Made by a program: the position numbers and the translations under genes. The notes under the pieces are model-generated. The model did no database searches. It was not told where the DNA came from and was given only the letters and a program-made list of their open reading frames with translations. DNA of 64,000 nucleotides from Ixodes scapularis (lineage: Eukaryota; Arthropoda; Arachnida; Ixodida; Ixodidae), in assembly GCF_016920785.2 (NCBI RefSeq), contig NW_024609846.1, positions 112,458,831 through 112,522,830 of the forward strand. The letters are read 5' to 3'. The stretch's first letter is position 1, and every line of letters begins with the position of its first letter. Below, piece by piece: positions 55,049 through 64,000 of this stretch.

Positions 55049-55641
55049 GGAGTCATGCGGTTTAGAGAAGCTTGTTTTAGCGAACGCCGTTTTACCGACC
55101 CCAGCTTATCGAATGCCATTATCGAGAAACCCAGTTTAGAGAAAATGGCGATGAGCCTCCTTTTAGCGAATTCGGCCGCCGCGAAGCGGCGTGTGCGGAT
55201 AAGTCAGTTCACACTCTTGCAACCGAGTACGACTGAGAGAGACCAGACCGGTTTTTAAGCTCCTTGCGACCTCTTAGGGCCGGATGCGCTACAGCGGAGC
55301 TGGTCCTAAGAGATCGCAAGAGGCTTAAAAACTGGTCCGGTCTCTCTCGGTCGTACTCGGTTGCAAAAGTGTGAACGGACCTTTAATATTTTTGTAATGA
55401 GCCGCCGCAGCAGACTGCCGCCGGCGAAGCGGCGGGAGCGCAGCGGGGGGCTTGGGTTAACACGCGCACCAGGGATACTCGCGAAAAGTAGAAAACCCTT
55501 TCTTAAATAGCGTGCCCTTTTCAATAAACGGCATTTCTCTAAACTGAGGCTCTGCTTTCTCTAAACTGTGCTTCGATAAAATGTGCCCGTTCTCTAAACG
55601 GTGCTTCGACGAAATGGCATTCTATCAACCGTAGTAAACCC
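55049..55641. mobile_element. Foldback element with repeat-built arms and 10-bp target duplication
   Basis: It is flanked by GGCTTCGACG on both sides (55039-55048, 55642-55651). The ends start GGAGTCATGCGGTTTAGAG and, inverted, GGGTTTACTACGGTTGATAG. Both arms consist of degenerate words of about 15 bp such as GTTTAGAGAA, TTTTAGCGAA, TTATCGAATGCC. In the centre, a 79-bp palindrome (55203-55281 against 55303-55382) contains GAGAGACCAGACCGG. TSD length and repeated arms recall FB/Galileo or Mutator-like foldbacks. Confidence 0.75.
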
Positions 55642-55651
55642 GGCTTCGACG

Positions 55652-56139
55652 CTGCTCGCGGCGTCAAAACACTGTTGACGCAGCGAGCGAAACGAACGCT
55701 GCCAGGCAAGTTCGTCGGTTGTTCGCCGTATATTTGGAATGTCCAGAGCGCAGCACATGCGGCATTGCCAACCCATCCTCTTGTTTTCACGTGTTCTGGA
55801 TGCAACTCGAGAGAACGAAAGCGAATGATTGTTGAATATTTTTGAAAGGATGTTGCAGTTCGGCAACTATAACTTTTATACTTAGGCAAGACCTTAAACC
55901 AGCAATGGATCCTTCCAAATTATATTCAATTGCACTTCGTCTGGATATTTTTTTTGTATGAAAGGAACACTTACTTGTTTCTGGGTAGTTAGCTCATTCG
56001 TCAGGGTCGAGAGGACAGGGGCAGAGATATGATGGGGCAGAGCGGTTGTCCGGTCGGCGAATCTCAACTGGGCTAAAGGCCGATCACGACTGCAGCATGG
56101 ATGTTTGGAAGTCGGTGTTCACTCGAACGGGCACAGGCA
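55652..56139. other. Intergenic, nothing recognised
   Basis: No gene or repeat structure was identified between the foldback element and the next hAT element. Confidence 0.5.
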
Positions 56140-56147
56140 CTGTCTAT

Positions 56148-56979
56148 CAGCGTTGCTAGATTGGAAAGATGCTTCGGCACCAAATTCTGGCCGAAAGTTC
56201 ACCAGATTTCACCAGCACTAAAATATCGCGTCTATTACGTATTTCCAAGTCCTTCAGCTTTTTTACGCATGCACTCGCAAAGGGATAGCTTTTAGGTGGT
56301 TCACTAATATAAGGCATCGCAGCACAATAAAAAAGAAAGAAAACAGACATGTGGCGCATTATCAGCATTGTTACTTTTTGATATACCATGTTATGAGATG
56401 CTGGTGCTGGCTAGTCCTTAGACGGAAAATTCAAATTAATGAAGGCCACCGACACGTAAGAAAGACCATATAATGTTGCACCTAAAGATGCTCGCAATTA
56501 ATTAAGCAGACGTTCTCTGCACAGCAGTAAGAAAAAGAAACGCAAAAGCACGAAGTAGAAATACAACACCGTGATAAAGTTCAGTTCATAACAGCTTTTG
56601 AAGTCAAGCTTTAAGAAAAAAAACCCTGATAAGCATGACATCCAGTCACATAACACTTAACTTCACACAAAGTCAATGTCACACTGGCACGGACTATCTC
56701 TTGACACCCTTGACACATAAAGCGCATAAAGCACATCCATCGCTGATATCCATAACAATATGAAACATAAACAAATAGGTTACATAAATACACTAACAAA
56801 AGGCTAACAAAACGGGGTAAATTTGATTAATACCAGTGACAAGTTATTTCTCAAGATTTTTCACCAGTTTTCACTAGATATTGTCTGGTGTAGCCGTTCC
56901 GGTACATCAACACCAGTAGCCCCCCAATTTCACCAGATTTTCTAAATCTGCTGCCGAATTTCACCATCTGGCAACGCTG
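56148..56979. mobile_element. Nonautonomous hAT element, 832 bp
   Basis: Ends are CAGCGTTGCTAGATTGG and CCATCTGGCAACGCTG, with a perfect 8-bp duplication CTGTCTAT (56140-56147, 56980-56987). Subterminal TTTCACCAG words occur several times near both ends, like transposase-binding repeats. No transposase reading frame. Confidence 0.85.
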
Positions 56980-56987
56980 CTGTCTAT

Positions 56988-57395
56988 TTAATTTATGTAT
57001 AGTCGCATTTTTGAAAGGGCTCGCTTTCCCCAAGTCCCTAGGTAGGGAATTCGAAGCCGCAGTTGCAAACCAGCAAGCCCCGCCTCTGATCCGTTCGACA
57101 CACACATATTCGCTCCTGCAAACCCCCGCGAAAGCTCTGCCGTCAATCCACAGAAGCCGCGTTTAACTCGAAAAGTAAAGACAACTCCAAGGGGAGACAA
57201 GGAGTAGCGCCTTTCCTAAAATATGTCCCGCCAACCTAAGTTGAAACGGCATTGTATACAAATAAATGCCTACGGCGTCGGCTTGAGGACCCCGGGTAAG
57301 CAGCCTCCAGCCTTTAGAGTGCTCGTACTGTTTATCTTTCTTTTATTAGCTTCCCGCCACGAGAAGTCGTACCGCAGGCAGTATGAAGCCCGTTA
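56988..57395. other. Intergenic, nothing recognised
   Basis: About 400 bp with no assigned feature. Confidence 0.5.
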
Positions 57396-57403
57396 GAAGA
57401 AAC

Positions 57404-57437
57404 TAGGGAGCCTTCATGTGCACATGAAGGCACCCTA
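57404..57437. mobile_element. 34-bp hAT-type element made only of two terminal repeats
   Basis: TAGGGAGCCTTCATGTG is followed directly by CACATGAAGGCACCCTA, with no internal base and one arm mismatch. It is flanked by GAAGAAAC / GAGGAAAC (7 of 8), the same 8-bp duplication style as the other three family members. Confidence 0.75.
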
Positions 57438-57445
57438 GAGGAAAC

Positions 57446-59100
57446 ATCTCCCCCTTCTGGCGCTCGTCGGCTTCTTTCTGTATTCCACGCTGCGGCGCTG
57501 ATCCTCAGTGAGGGATGGAGGCGAGGACGAAAGCGGGCTTATGTTTAAGCCAAGGTCGTGGGGAAGTCCGGAGCGTCTTCAGGAGAAGCTCAGACACTGA
57601 CTACACTGTACCCAAAGCATTTGCTTCCTCTCTCAGTTGAGAAGAAAAGCAATTGGTCACCTGGTTGTATAAGCTGCATCCCCCCCCTTCCCCCCTGGAA
57701 CGTCCCCTCCTGGTACGTCCCCTCCGCACGTGGCAAAAGAGATGCCAAAAGACAAGCCCAGAACCACGAAGAAATCATCAAACGAAAAGTGATGAAAAGG
57801 CGGCCGCTAGAGAGGGAGGATAATCCGTACCCTTGAGGAAGGCTGCTTGGCGTCTGCGTTTGGGAGCTTTCACGGCACACATTTTTCACAGACAACCCTT
57901 AAAGAGAGAGAGGGAGACAGACAGAGAGAGAGAAAGGGGACTAGATATGTTGAAGGTATTTTCCCCACGTGTGCTCGACGTGCTGGCCTTGTTTGGAAGA
58001 GTACCTGCAGTGGAGGACCCTGATATTTGGTGCGCCTCCCCACTGTCTCTCCACTTCGAAACTCCTGGCGCCGTCCCTGTAGGGAAGACGTACCGCGACC
58101 TTGACGGAGATAAACCCCACCTAGGAAGTACCCAGCAGGCGCGTCCACCCACCGCTGTTTTGATCTTTTGTCCCTCGCGTCGATTGCTTATGTTTTTCCT
58201 TCGCGCTGACGAAGGACCCCGGAGGGGGGGGGGGGGGAGGGTTGCCTGGCGAGGCATTTGGGGGGGGCGATCGCCCCCACCACCCCCCCCCCCCCCTTGG
58301 ATCCGCCACTGGAGCTACGTGAGCACTCGCCTTCAGCTCGTAACAGTCAATGCCACGGCGGACACTCGGGTAGTGGCTCGTGTCCAACCCCTGCGGTGAT
58401 GAGAATAGCGCAACTCTTGTAATGTCTGAGCTCAGCACGCGTTCTCTACTTTGTCAAACCAAGCACGTGGGTATGATTAACGTTAAAGGTATAGGATAGG
58501 CGCCGGGCCACGTGGTCGCTTGTCCTGGCTCCGAGTTGAAAGGATGAACGATGCTTATATTTCTCAAATTTATTTGGCGACTGTGCTTAGAAAGAAAAAC
58601 TAATGCAAGTTTATTCAGTGATTAACGTTAGGGAGTTATTCTAACCAGTATTTAGCACAAGTAGAGAAATCGTTTCAAGGCTCCTTTAGGATGCGCCTTA
58701 GATGGCCACTTCGAAGAGAGGAACTCCCGATAATTCACCGGTTCTTTTCGTGCAGGTCAGATATCGAACTTGGCCAATGGGAAGGCAAATGACAAAAAAT
58801 AATTCAAAATAGTAATTTAAAATATATGTAATTTTTAAAGGCGGGTTGATATTATGGTAAATTTTTCCTTTTTGATAAACGTTTAGGTTCGACACAAGAT
58901 ATAACGAAATTTAAAGTAGCATTTGACAAGCGCTTGCTGTAATGGATCATGGGATGCAAGGCTCAAAGTATGTCGCGAAAATGTGGAAAGTACAATGGGT
59001 TTTTTTCTCAGCTGTATTACGTGCCAATAAAATAATTCAGTTTGCACCAACAAAATCCGCTAGGTGCCGTACATTAAAAGGATAAGTAATATAGAACTTC
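57446..59100. other. Intergenic with G/C homopolymers and a hAT-like end
   Basis: Purine-rich GAGA tract at 57903-57937; G runs at 58220-58240 and 58260-58267; C run at 58281-58294. These are followed by TTGGATCCGCCACTG (58296-58312), the inverse of a widespread hAT-type terminus CAGTGGCGGATCCAA. A matching left end was not confirmed. Confidence 0.45.
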
Positions 59101-59118
59101 CGTGATTACGCAAAAAAT

Positions 59119-59168
59119 ATTATATATATATATATATATATATTTATTTATTTATTTATTTATTTATT
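59119..59168. repeat. Microsatellite (TA)n followed by (TTTA)n
   Basis: About twelve TA units pass into about six TTTA units immediately left of the MITE at 59169. Another TA run follows the MITE at about 59381-59393. Confidence 0.85.
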
Positions 59169-59352
59169 AAACTGAAAAGAAAAAATCCCCTGGTGAAAAC
59201 AGCAACAACGGATGATTTATTCTTCGACGTTTCGGCCGCAGTCCGGCCTTCGTCAGGAAGCTTCCTGTCGGAGGCCGGACTCCGGCCGAAACGTCGAAGA
59301 ATAAATCGTCCGTTGTTGCTGTTTTCACTAAGGGTTTTTTCTTCTCAGTTAT
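59169..59352. mobile_element. Foldback MITE inserted in TA-rich repeat
   Basis: Arms of about 90 bp start AACTGAAAAGAAAAAATCCC and return as the inverse ending TTCTTCTCAGTT. They contain TTCGACGTTTCGGCCG and its inverse and meet at GAAGCTTC. It sits between TA-rich microsatellites, consistent with TA targeting. Confidence 0.75.
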
Positions 59353-59393
59353 ATACCCACACCTTCGGCCACCCGCTGTTATATATATATATA

Positions 59394-59890
59394 TGTATCG
59401 GTACTATCGCGATACATGGAAAGACTAATAAAACTGTGCATGGCTTTTGATCAATGCTGCTCAACTTGAACACGAGCCAGTGAAGCGTGTGCATGCGCTG
59501 CTAGACAAGTGGTACTAGGGTCCTTCTCCAACTCTGAAATGCCTCGAACACAAAGTTGTTCAAGGCGTCGCGCTCTCGGCTTCGAGCATAGGCTGCGGCC
59601 CATCCTTAGGTAAAACGGATTATAGCCTGGCGTCTTTAGGTGCACCACGCAGTAGCGATTAAACGAACGTAAGCCGATTCTGGTTCTCCGTATAGCGTGG
59701 TGCCAGTCAGCAGTCATGCTGCACTGGCCGGCAAGATACTTCGACATGTTGACCCTCTGGATGACTGCCAAACATTACACTGTCTAAATGATCCACATAA
59801 CCCTTCCTCCCGGTTGAGCTCATGCTGCGGATAGGCCAACGCGCTGTTTCCATACAAGCCCTCACAAGGTGTGGGAAAAGGCGCAGTTTC
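59394..59890. other. Intergenic, nothing recognised
   Basis: No gene or repeat structure was identified; open frames show no known domain. Confidence 0.5.
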
Positions 59891-59891
59891 C

Positions 59892-60003
59892 GCATGAGGT
59901 GGGGTCACTGCACGTGCGCAGGAAGCGCGTCAAGTGGACCGTCCTCCGCACGAGGTGGGGGCACTGCACGTGCGCAGGGAGCGCGTCAAGTGGACCGTCG
60001 GGT
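59892..60003. repeat. 56-bp tandem duplication
   Basis: Two adjacent copies share GGTGGGG(T/G)CACTGCACGTG and GCGCGTCAAGTGGACCGTC. The second copy ends at the insertion site of the 60000-63823 element. Confidence 0.8.
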
Positions 60004-60384
60004 GTATCTCAAAACGTCCCATTCGCATTTGAACCTTGCACATTTCGTCCCACTCTCATTTGGTCCTTCTCGTTCGAACCTTCTGATAAGATCCGAATCG
60101 TGTTTTTCGCTACTGGGCCCATTCTCATTTCGCCCGTTCGCGCTACGACCGAATGACACTAGTTCGACATGCTTCTAACGTGGTTATGCCTTCGCGGTTT
60201 TGTTGATGCGCCTTACCTTCCTTGGGCCCCCAACATACCATCAGATATATGTTATGTGTAGAGGTACACACTGAGAATCGGACAATGGCGCCTGCTTCCC
60301 TTCCTCTAAGCAAACGAGAAAAAAAAAATACGATGAACATTTAATTTGGAAACTTTGTTGGAACAGAAATAGCATACATAATAC

Positions 60385-63215
60385 CAGTGGTTCTCAAACA
60401 TTGATGTTTCGCGGACCTCTTGTAGGCGGAGATGATGGAGGAGCCCGTTCGGGGTGCGTGGAATAGAAAGGTATAGGTGATCATGATAATGAATGAATTT
60501 AGTGAAGTGTGAAACTCGCGTGTGTGGTTCCGCCAGGTCTACGTTAGACTTAGTATTCGTCAGCAACACTCTAGCACAGAAAGACCCTGTCATTTCCGCT
60601 CTGGACGCGATTTCTGACCACAAAACAGTTCACCTGTCCCTTTCCATCGCTGCGGAACCTGAGAAACAGAGCAAAACAGTGTATGTCTCTGATTTTGCAC
60701 AGGCGAATGATGTTTGTATTCTCGACGAAATGGAGGAGGCTTTCTGTGAGTTTTCAGCCATTAGCGACTCTCCTCAATGCAATGTGGATGAGCTCTGGCT
60801 TTTTTTTAAATCATTGGTACTACGGTGCATCAAAGATTATGTGCCTAAAATTAAGAAAACTACGCACAGAAAGAATCCCTGGATGACTCGCGACATTATC
60901 CACTTGGTACGTAAAATTAACAGAGTAAAGAAAAGTTGTAAGAGACACCCTAACAACGGCAGGAGCCGTAATCTGGACGACCTCAGACAGCAGTTGAAAG
61001 AAAGCATTGAAGCGGCTAAACAGAAATACCATTCTGAAACACTGCCAAATTTTATGCTGACATCACCAGATAAATTTTGGAGGTATCTCTCGCCTCGTAA
61101 ACTGACGATCAGTAGTCTTAAAGTGGCCGGGGAGCATGTGAGTGACAAAGCAAAACTGGCAAACTGTTTCAATCTCTTTTTAAATCTACCTTCACAATAG
61201 ATGATAACACGCACCCCACTTTTGAGGCGCCGACGAATATCCCTCCGTTGAACGACTTAACAATCTGTGAAGGTGGAATCTTTTCTTTGTTGCTCGATCT
61301 CGACGTTAAAAAATCTACCGGAATAGACAACGTTCCGAACGCTTTTCTACGCCGTTATGCCGAATGGTGTGCAAAATACCTTACAGTTATTTTTCGGAGG
61401 TCTCTAGAAAGCGGCAGGGTACCCACAGAGTGGAAGTACGCAAAAGTTATCCCTGTTTTTAAGGCCGAAGATCGTGAGCTTGTGACAAATTACCGACCAA
61501 TTTCACTGTTGTGTACTGCGGGGAAAGTATTGGAACATATATTATTTACGCATATCTGTCATTTTTTAGAATCAAGTAACTTACTGCATCCTCGGCAACA
61601 CGGTTTCCGCAAAGCTTTGTCTACTTCCACTCAGTTGGTTGAAACCACGCATTATTTTTCTGAAGTCTTAAACCGTCGTGGCCAGGTGGACGTGGTCTTC
61701 TTGGACTTCTCAAAAGCTTTCGATCAAGTATCCCACCCGAAGTTATTAATAAAACTGAAAGCAATCTTAAGGAACGACATGATTACAAATTGGATTAGTG
61801 ACTACTTAACACTTCGTCGACAGGGGGTTGTCATAGATGGATCGATTTCCGAACCTGTTTTCGTTGACTCTGGGGTGCCTCAGGGATCCGTTCTTGGACC
61901 GTTACTTTTTTTGATATTCATTAATGACATATTAGATGATATACCAGTCCAGATTAACCTTTTCGCCGACGACTGTGTTCTTTACACTGAAATTTCTAGC
62001 CCTGAAGACCACCTTCTCATCGATGCCTCCCTGGCAAAAATTAACTTATGGTGCGCGAAGTGGCAAATGACTCTAAACGCGAAAAAAACAGTATTTATGA
62101 ACATCACACGAAAAAAAAACATTTCACATTTTTCTTACTCAATAGGCGGCGTACCTCTGCAAAAAGTTGAATCATTTAAGTACCTAGGGGTGATCATTAC
62201 ATCGGATCTACGATGGAACGATCACATTGACTACATCTCAAGACGTGCTTTCCAAAAGCTAGGGTACCTGAGACGATCCCTGGGGCGCTCCAGTGTTTTA
62301 GCGAAGCTGACTGCATTCCAGACCTACGTGCGACCTATTCTGGAATATGCCGGAGTGGTCTGGGATCCGCACACCGAAGTAAACAAAAATAAACTGGAAA
62401 AAATACAAAGGAGGGCGGTAAGGTTTATCTACAACTCCTATAGCTGGTCTGTGTCTCCCAGCCAGCTCCTGCAAAATGCCAACCTCGAGAGTCTTGAAAA
62501 CAGACGACGCAGAGATCGATTAAAATTCTTCTATCTAATCATTAATGACCAGCTAAAGATTAACAAAAACAAGTATATCTCATTTTTTCAGCCACGATTA
62601 ACAAGACGATCCCATCAACTGTCAATAAGGGAATTTTCTGCTAAAAACAATGTATTTTATTATTCATTTTTTCCACGCACTGTTAGAGAATGGAATTCCC
62701 TGCCAGCTGACGTTGTGAATAGTTCAACCTTGTCTTCATTCCTCTCCCAAATCGGTTAGAAAAGTAAATAGTTGTTGTACGTGTGAGTTGCATCTTGATT
62801 GTATATTACGCATTCTATATTCGCGAGTGTTTTCCGATGGGATTGGATGAGCGAGTCACTTTGCTTGTCTGTGTCGCGTTGCAGCAATGCGCTGCCGAGA
62901 TTTTGAACTGTGTATAACGGCACTTTTTTCTTTTTTTCAAATATGTACAGTTTTACTCCTGCTATCGCCTCCACGAGGTGAGCAGTATTAATAAATAAAT
63001 AAATAAATAAATAATAATGAATAAATGAATATAACTAATTGCTAGTGTGAAGTAGACTTGTCTCATTGACATACACACGAGAGTACTCACCCGAAAATTG
63101 GAACGTTTCTTCTCAACGTGAAGGAAGACAACTAATATTGGCCGTGCTTGACTGTTGAGACAGGGCTTCGCGGACCCCTAGGATGCCTTCGCAGACCCGC
63201 ATTTGAGAATCACTG
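60385..63215. mobile_element. hAT element (Charlie-type TIR) split by a LINE
   Basis: The left end, CAGTGGTTCTCAAACATTGA, is answered on the right by the inverse of CAGTGATTCTCAAATGCGGG. Both are followed by GCGGACC / GCAGACC-type sequence. The 8-bp flanks CATAATAC (60377-60384) and CATTATAG (63216-63223) agree at 6 of 8. CAGNGGTTCTCAA is the classical hAT-Charlie end. The CR1-like LINE occupies the middle. Confidence 0.75.
60490..63035 (+). pseudogene. CR1/Jockey-like LINE, 5' truncated, one frameshift
   Basis: It starts in the C-terminal endonuclease part (RSTLDLVFVSN, ALDAISDHKTVHLSL). A linker follows (NPWMTRDIIHLVRKINRVKK), then RT: STGIDNVPNAFLRRYAEWCA, KVIPVFKAEDRELVTNYRPI, QHGFRKALSTSTQL, VVFLDFSKAFDQVSH, GVPQGSVLGPLLFLIFINDI and the catalytic NLFADDCVLYTE. 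After RT come VWDPHTEVNKNKLEKIQRRA and a WNSLPADVV end; the stop is at 62757-62759. There is no RNase H. A single missing T near 61178 shifts the frame at FNLF(F)KS; apart from that and the lost 5' end it reads openly. The tail is (AAAT)n at about 62986-63016. Confidence 0.85.
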
Positions 63216-63479
63216 CATTATAGAAGTGGTGGCATTGTCCCAAGTCGAGAGACCTCAAACAACGTGAAATTTCAGAATATGATCCGACTGCGATAAATAA
63301 TTGGTCTGTTTTATTGTCAGCTATTAGCTTTTCACGACGTCGACTCACTGCTAAAATCCTTAGCAGAAAAAGTATGCCTGTAGTGTGGTACACACACGCA
63401 CAAAATATATCAAAGTATTTATTAATATTACCCTAAAAACGATTTTGGTATGAAAAGAGTCAAGTGCGACGGGTCAAAG

Positions 63480-63811
63480 TGAGATATTTTTGAGAATTGC
63501 TGTTTCGAAAAGGGCCAGGGGAGAAGGGCAAAGCGAGAACGGGCCCAAATGAGGAGAGTTGGAATGCGAAAGACGAAACGGGAAAGGGCCAAATGCGACG
63601 GTCCAAAACGGGAAGTTCTTTTTGAGAATGGTTGTTTTGAGAAGGGCCAAGTAAGAAGGGCGAAACGAGAACGGACTCAAATGAGGAGGGTTGAAATGCG
63701 AAAGACGAAACGGGAAAGGGCCAAATGCGTGAGGTCCAAGAGAAGATATTTTTGAGAATGGTTGTTTTGAGAAAGGCCAAATGAGAAGGACGAAACGAGA
63801 ACTGGCTCAAA
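63480..63811. repeat. 131-bp tandem repeat, about 2.5 copies, purine-biased
   Basis: Copies begin near 63480, 63611 and 63742, each with TTTTTGAGAATNGNTGTTT, then AGGGCGAAACGAGAACGG-like words and GAAACGGGAAAGGGCCAAATG-like sequence. The plus strand is strongly A+G rich. It forms most of the right arm of the 60000-63823 element. Confidence 0.8.
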
Positions 63812-63831
63812 TGATAACCACCCGGACCGTC

Positions 63832-64000
63832 TGCGCGTGCGCAATGCCGATAGCAGCACTACCGCAAAGGCGGGACGTCAGCACCGCGTGTTGGTCTATA
63901 CGTGCCTCGTAATTCAGTCACCAATTAACTGTTCGTTGATTTCTAAATTCGAGAAACACCTTTCGTCCCCACTGCCGTGCAGCGTGCACAACTCTCGGGA
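63832..64000. other. Right edge, nothing recognised
   Basis: It contains GCGCGTGCGCA near 63832. No gene or repeat identified. Confidence 0.5.

Larger units (their letters stand above)
60000..63823. mobile_element. Composite: repeat-armed TIR element containing a hAT element and a LINE
   Basis: A perfect 8-bp duplication GGACCGTC (59992-59999, 63824-63831) brackets ends GGGTGTATCTC and, inverted, GGGTGGTTATC. The arms (60005-60150 and 63455-63815) consist of inverted, degenerate repeats of words such as CCAAATG, GAAACG, GAGAA. The interior has been filled by the hAT element 60385-63215. Confidence 0.75.

Noticed and set aside
58009..58312. Complete hAT element ending TTGGATCCGCCACTG
   Set aside because: A possible left end (CAGTGGAGGACCC) exists, but the 8-bp flanks do not match, so only the right end is noted.
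1..64000. CRISPR array, rRNA operon or bacterial operon structure
   Set aside because: The window is plainly eukaryotic: spliced genes, LINEs and MITEs; no regularly spaced identical repeats of CRISPR type.

Overview
This is eukaryotic, repeat-crowded nuclear DNA, most likely from an ixodid tick or another chelicerate. That placement rests on an arthropod-type SMARCB1/Snr1 gene with long, transposon-filled introns, on I-group, CR1/Jockey-like and Ty3/Gypsy retroelements of the kind abundant in ticks, and on many hAT, piggyBac, PIF/Harbinger and TA-inserting MITEs. Species cannot be fixed from the sequence alone. The window has one 100-base assembly gap (54786-54885).

Positions 622-20249 (minus strand) hold the only host gene I can identify, SMARCB1/Snr1, the SNF5 core subunit of SWI/SNF chromatin remodellers. 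Seven consecutive coding exons are present; the last exon lies beyond the left edge. The third exon exists twice (10659-10785 and 10364-10490). Both copies are 127 nt, have the same phase, carry canonical splice sites and encode related but different versions of the same segment. Taking neither or both breaks the frame, so the sequence is built for mutually exclusive splicing. The swapped segment is the C-terminal part of the N-terminal winged-helix DNA-binding domain. I regard this as the most interesting thing in the window. The introns carry MITEs of several superfamilies and a CR1-like LINE scrap.

Positions 20823-27501 hold a frame-broken Ty3/Gypsy LTR retrotransposon starting 574 bp upstream of the SMARCB1 start codon, on the opposite strand. 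Positions 27502-37471 are intergenic DNA with a foldback element, a 5'-truncated I-group LINE joined to a CR1-like fragment, a train of three abutting TA-inserted MITEs, a pair of 171-bp MITEs, a 42-bp hAT derivative and a dispersed repeat. Positions 37471 to about 43121 (minus) carry an apparently full-length I-group LINE with both ORFs open. Positions 43122-47587 carry a PIF/Harbinger element with a spliced, nearly intact transposase. Positions 47748 to about 51370 carry a second, clearly dead Harbinger-like gene interrupted by a MITE.

The right end is mostly foldback and hAT architecture: a palindrome with arms over 700 bp that runs into the gap, a foldback element with repeat-built arms (55049-55641), two hAT elements, a 34-bp element that is nothing but two terminal repeats, and a three-layer nest (60000-63823) of a repeat-armed TIR element containing a hAT element containing a CR1-like LINE. 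No tRNA, rRNA or CRISPR array was seen. Reading frames, splice sites and target-site duplications were read by eye; divergence figures are hand counts.
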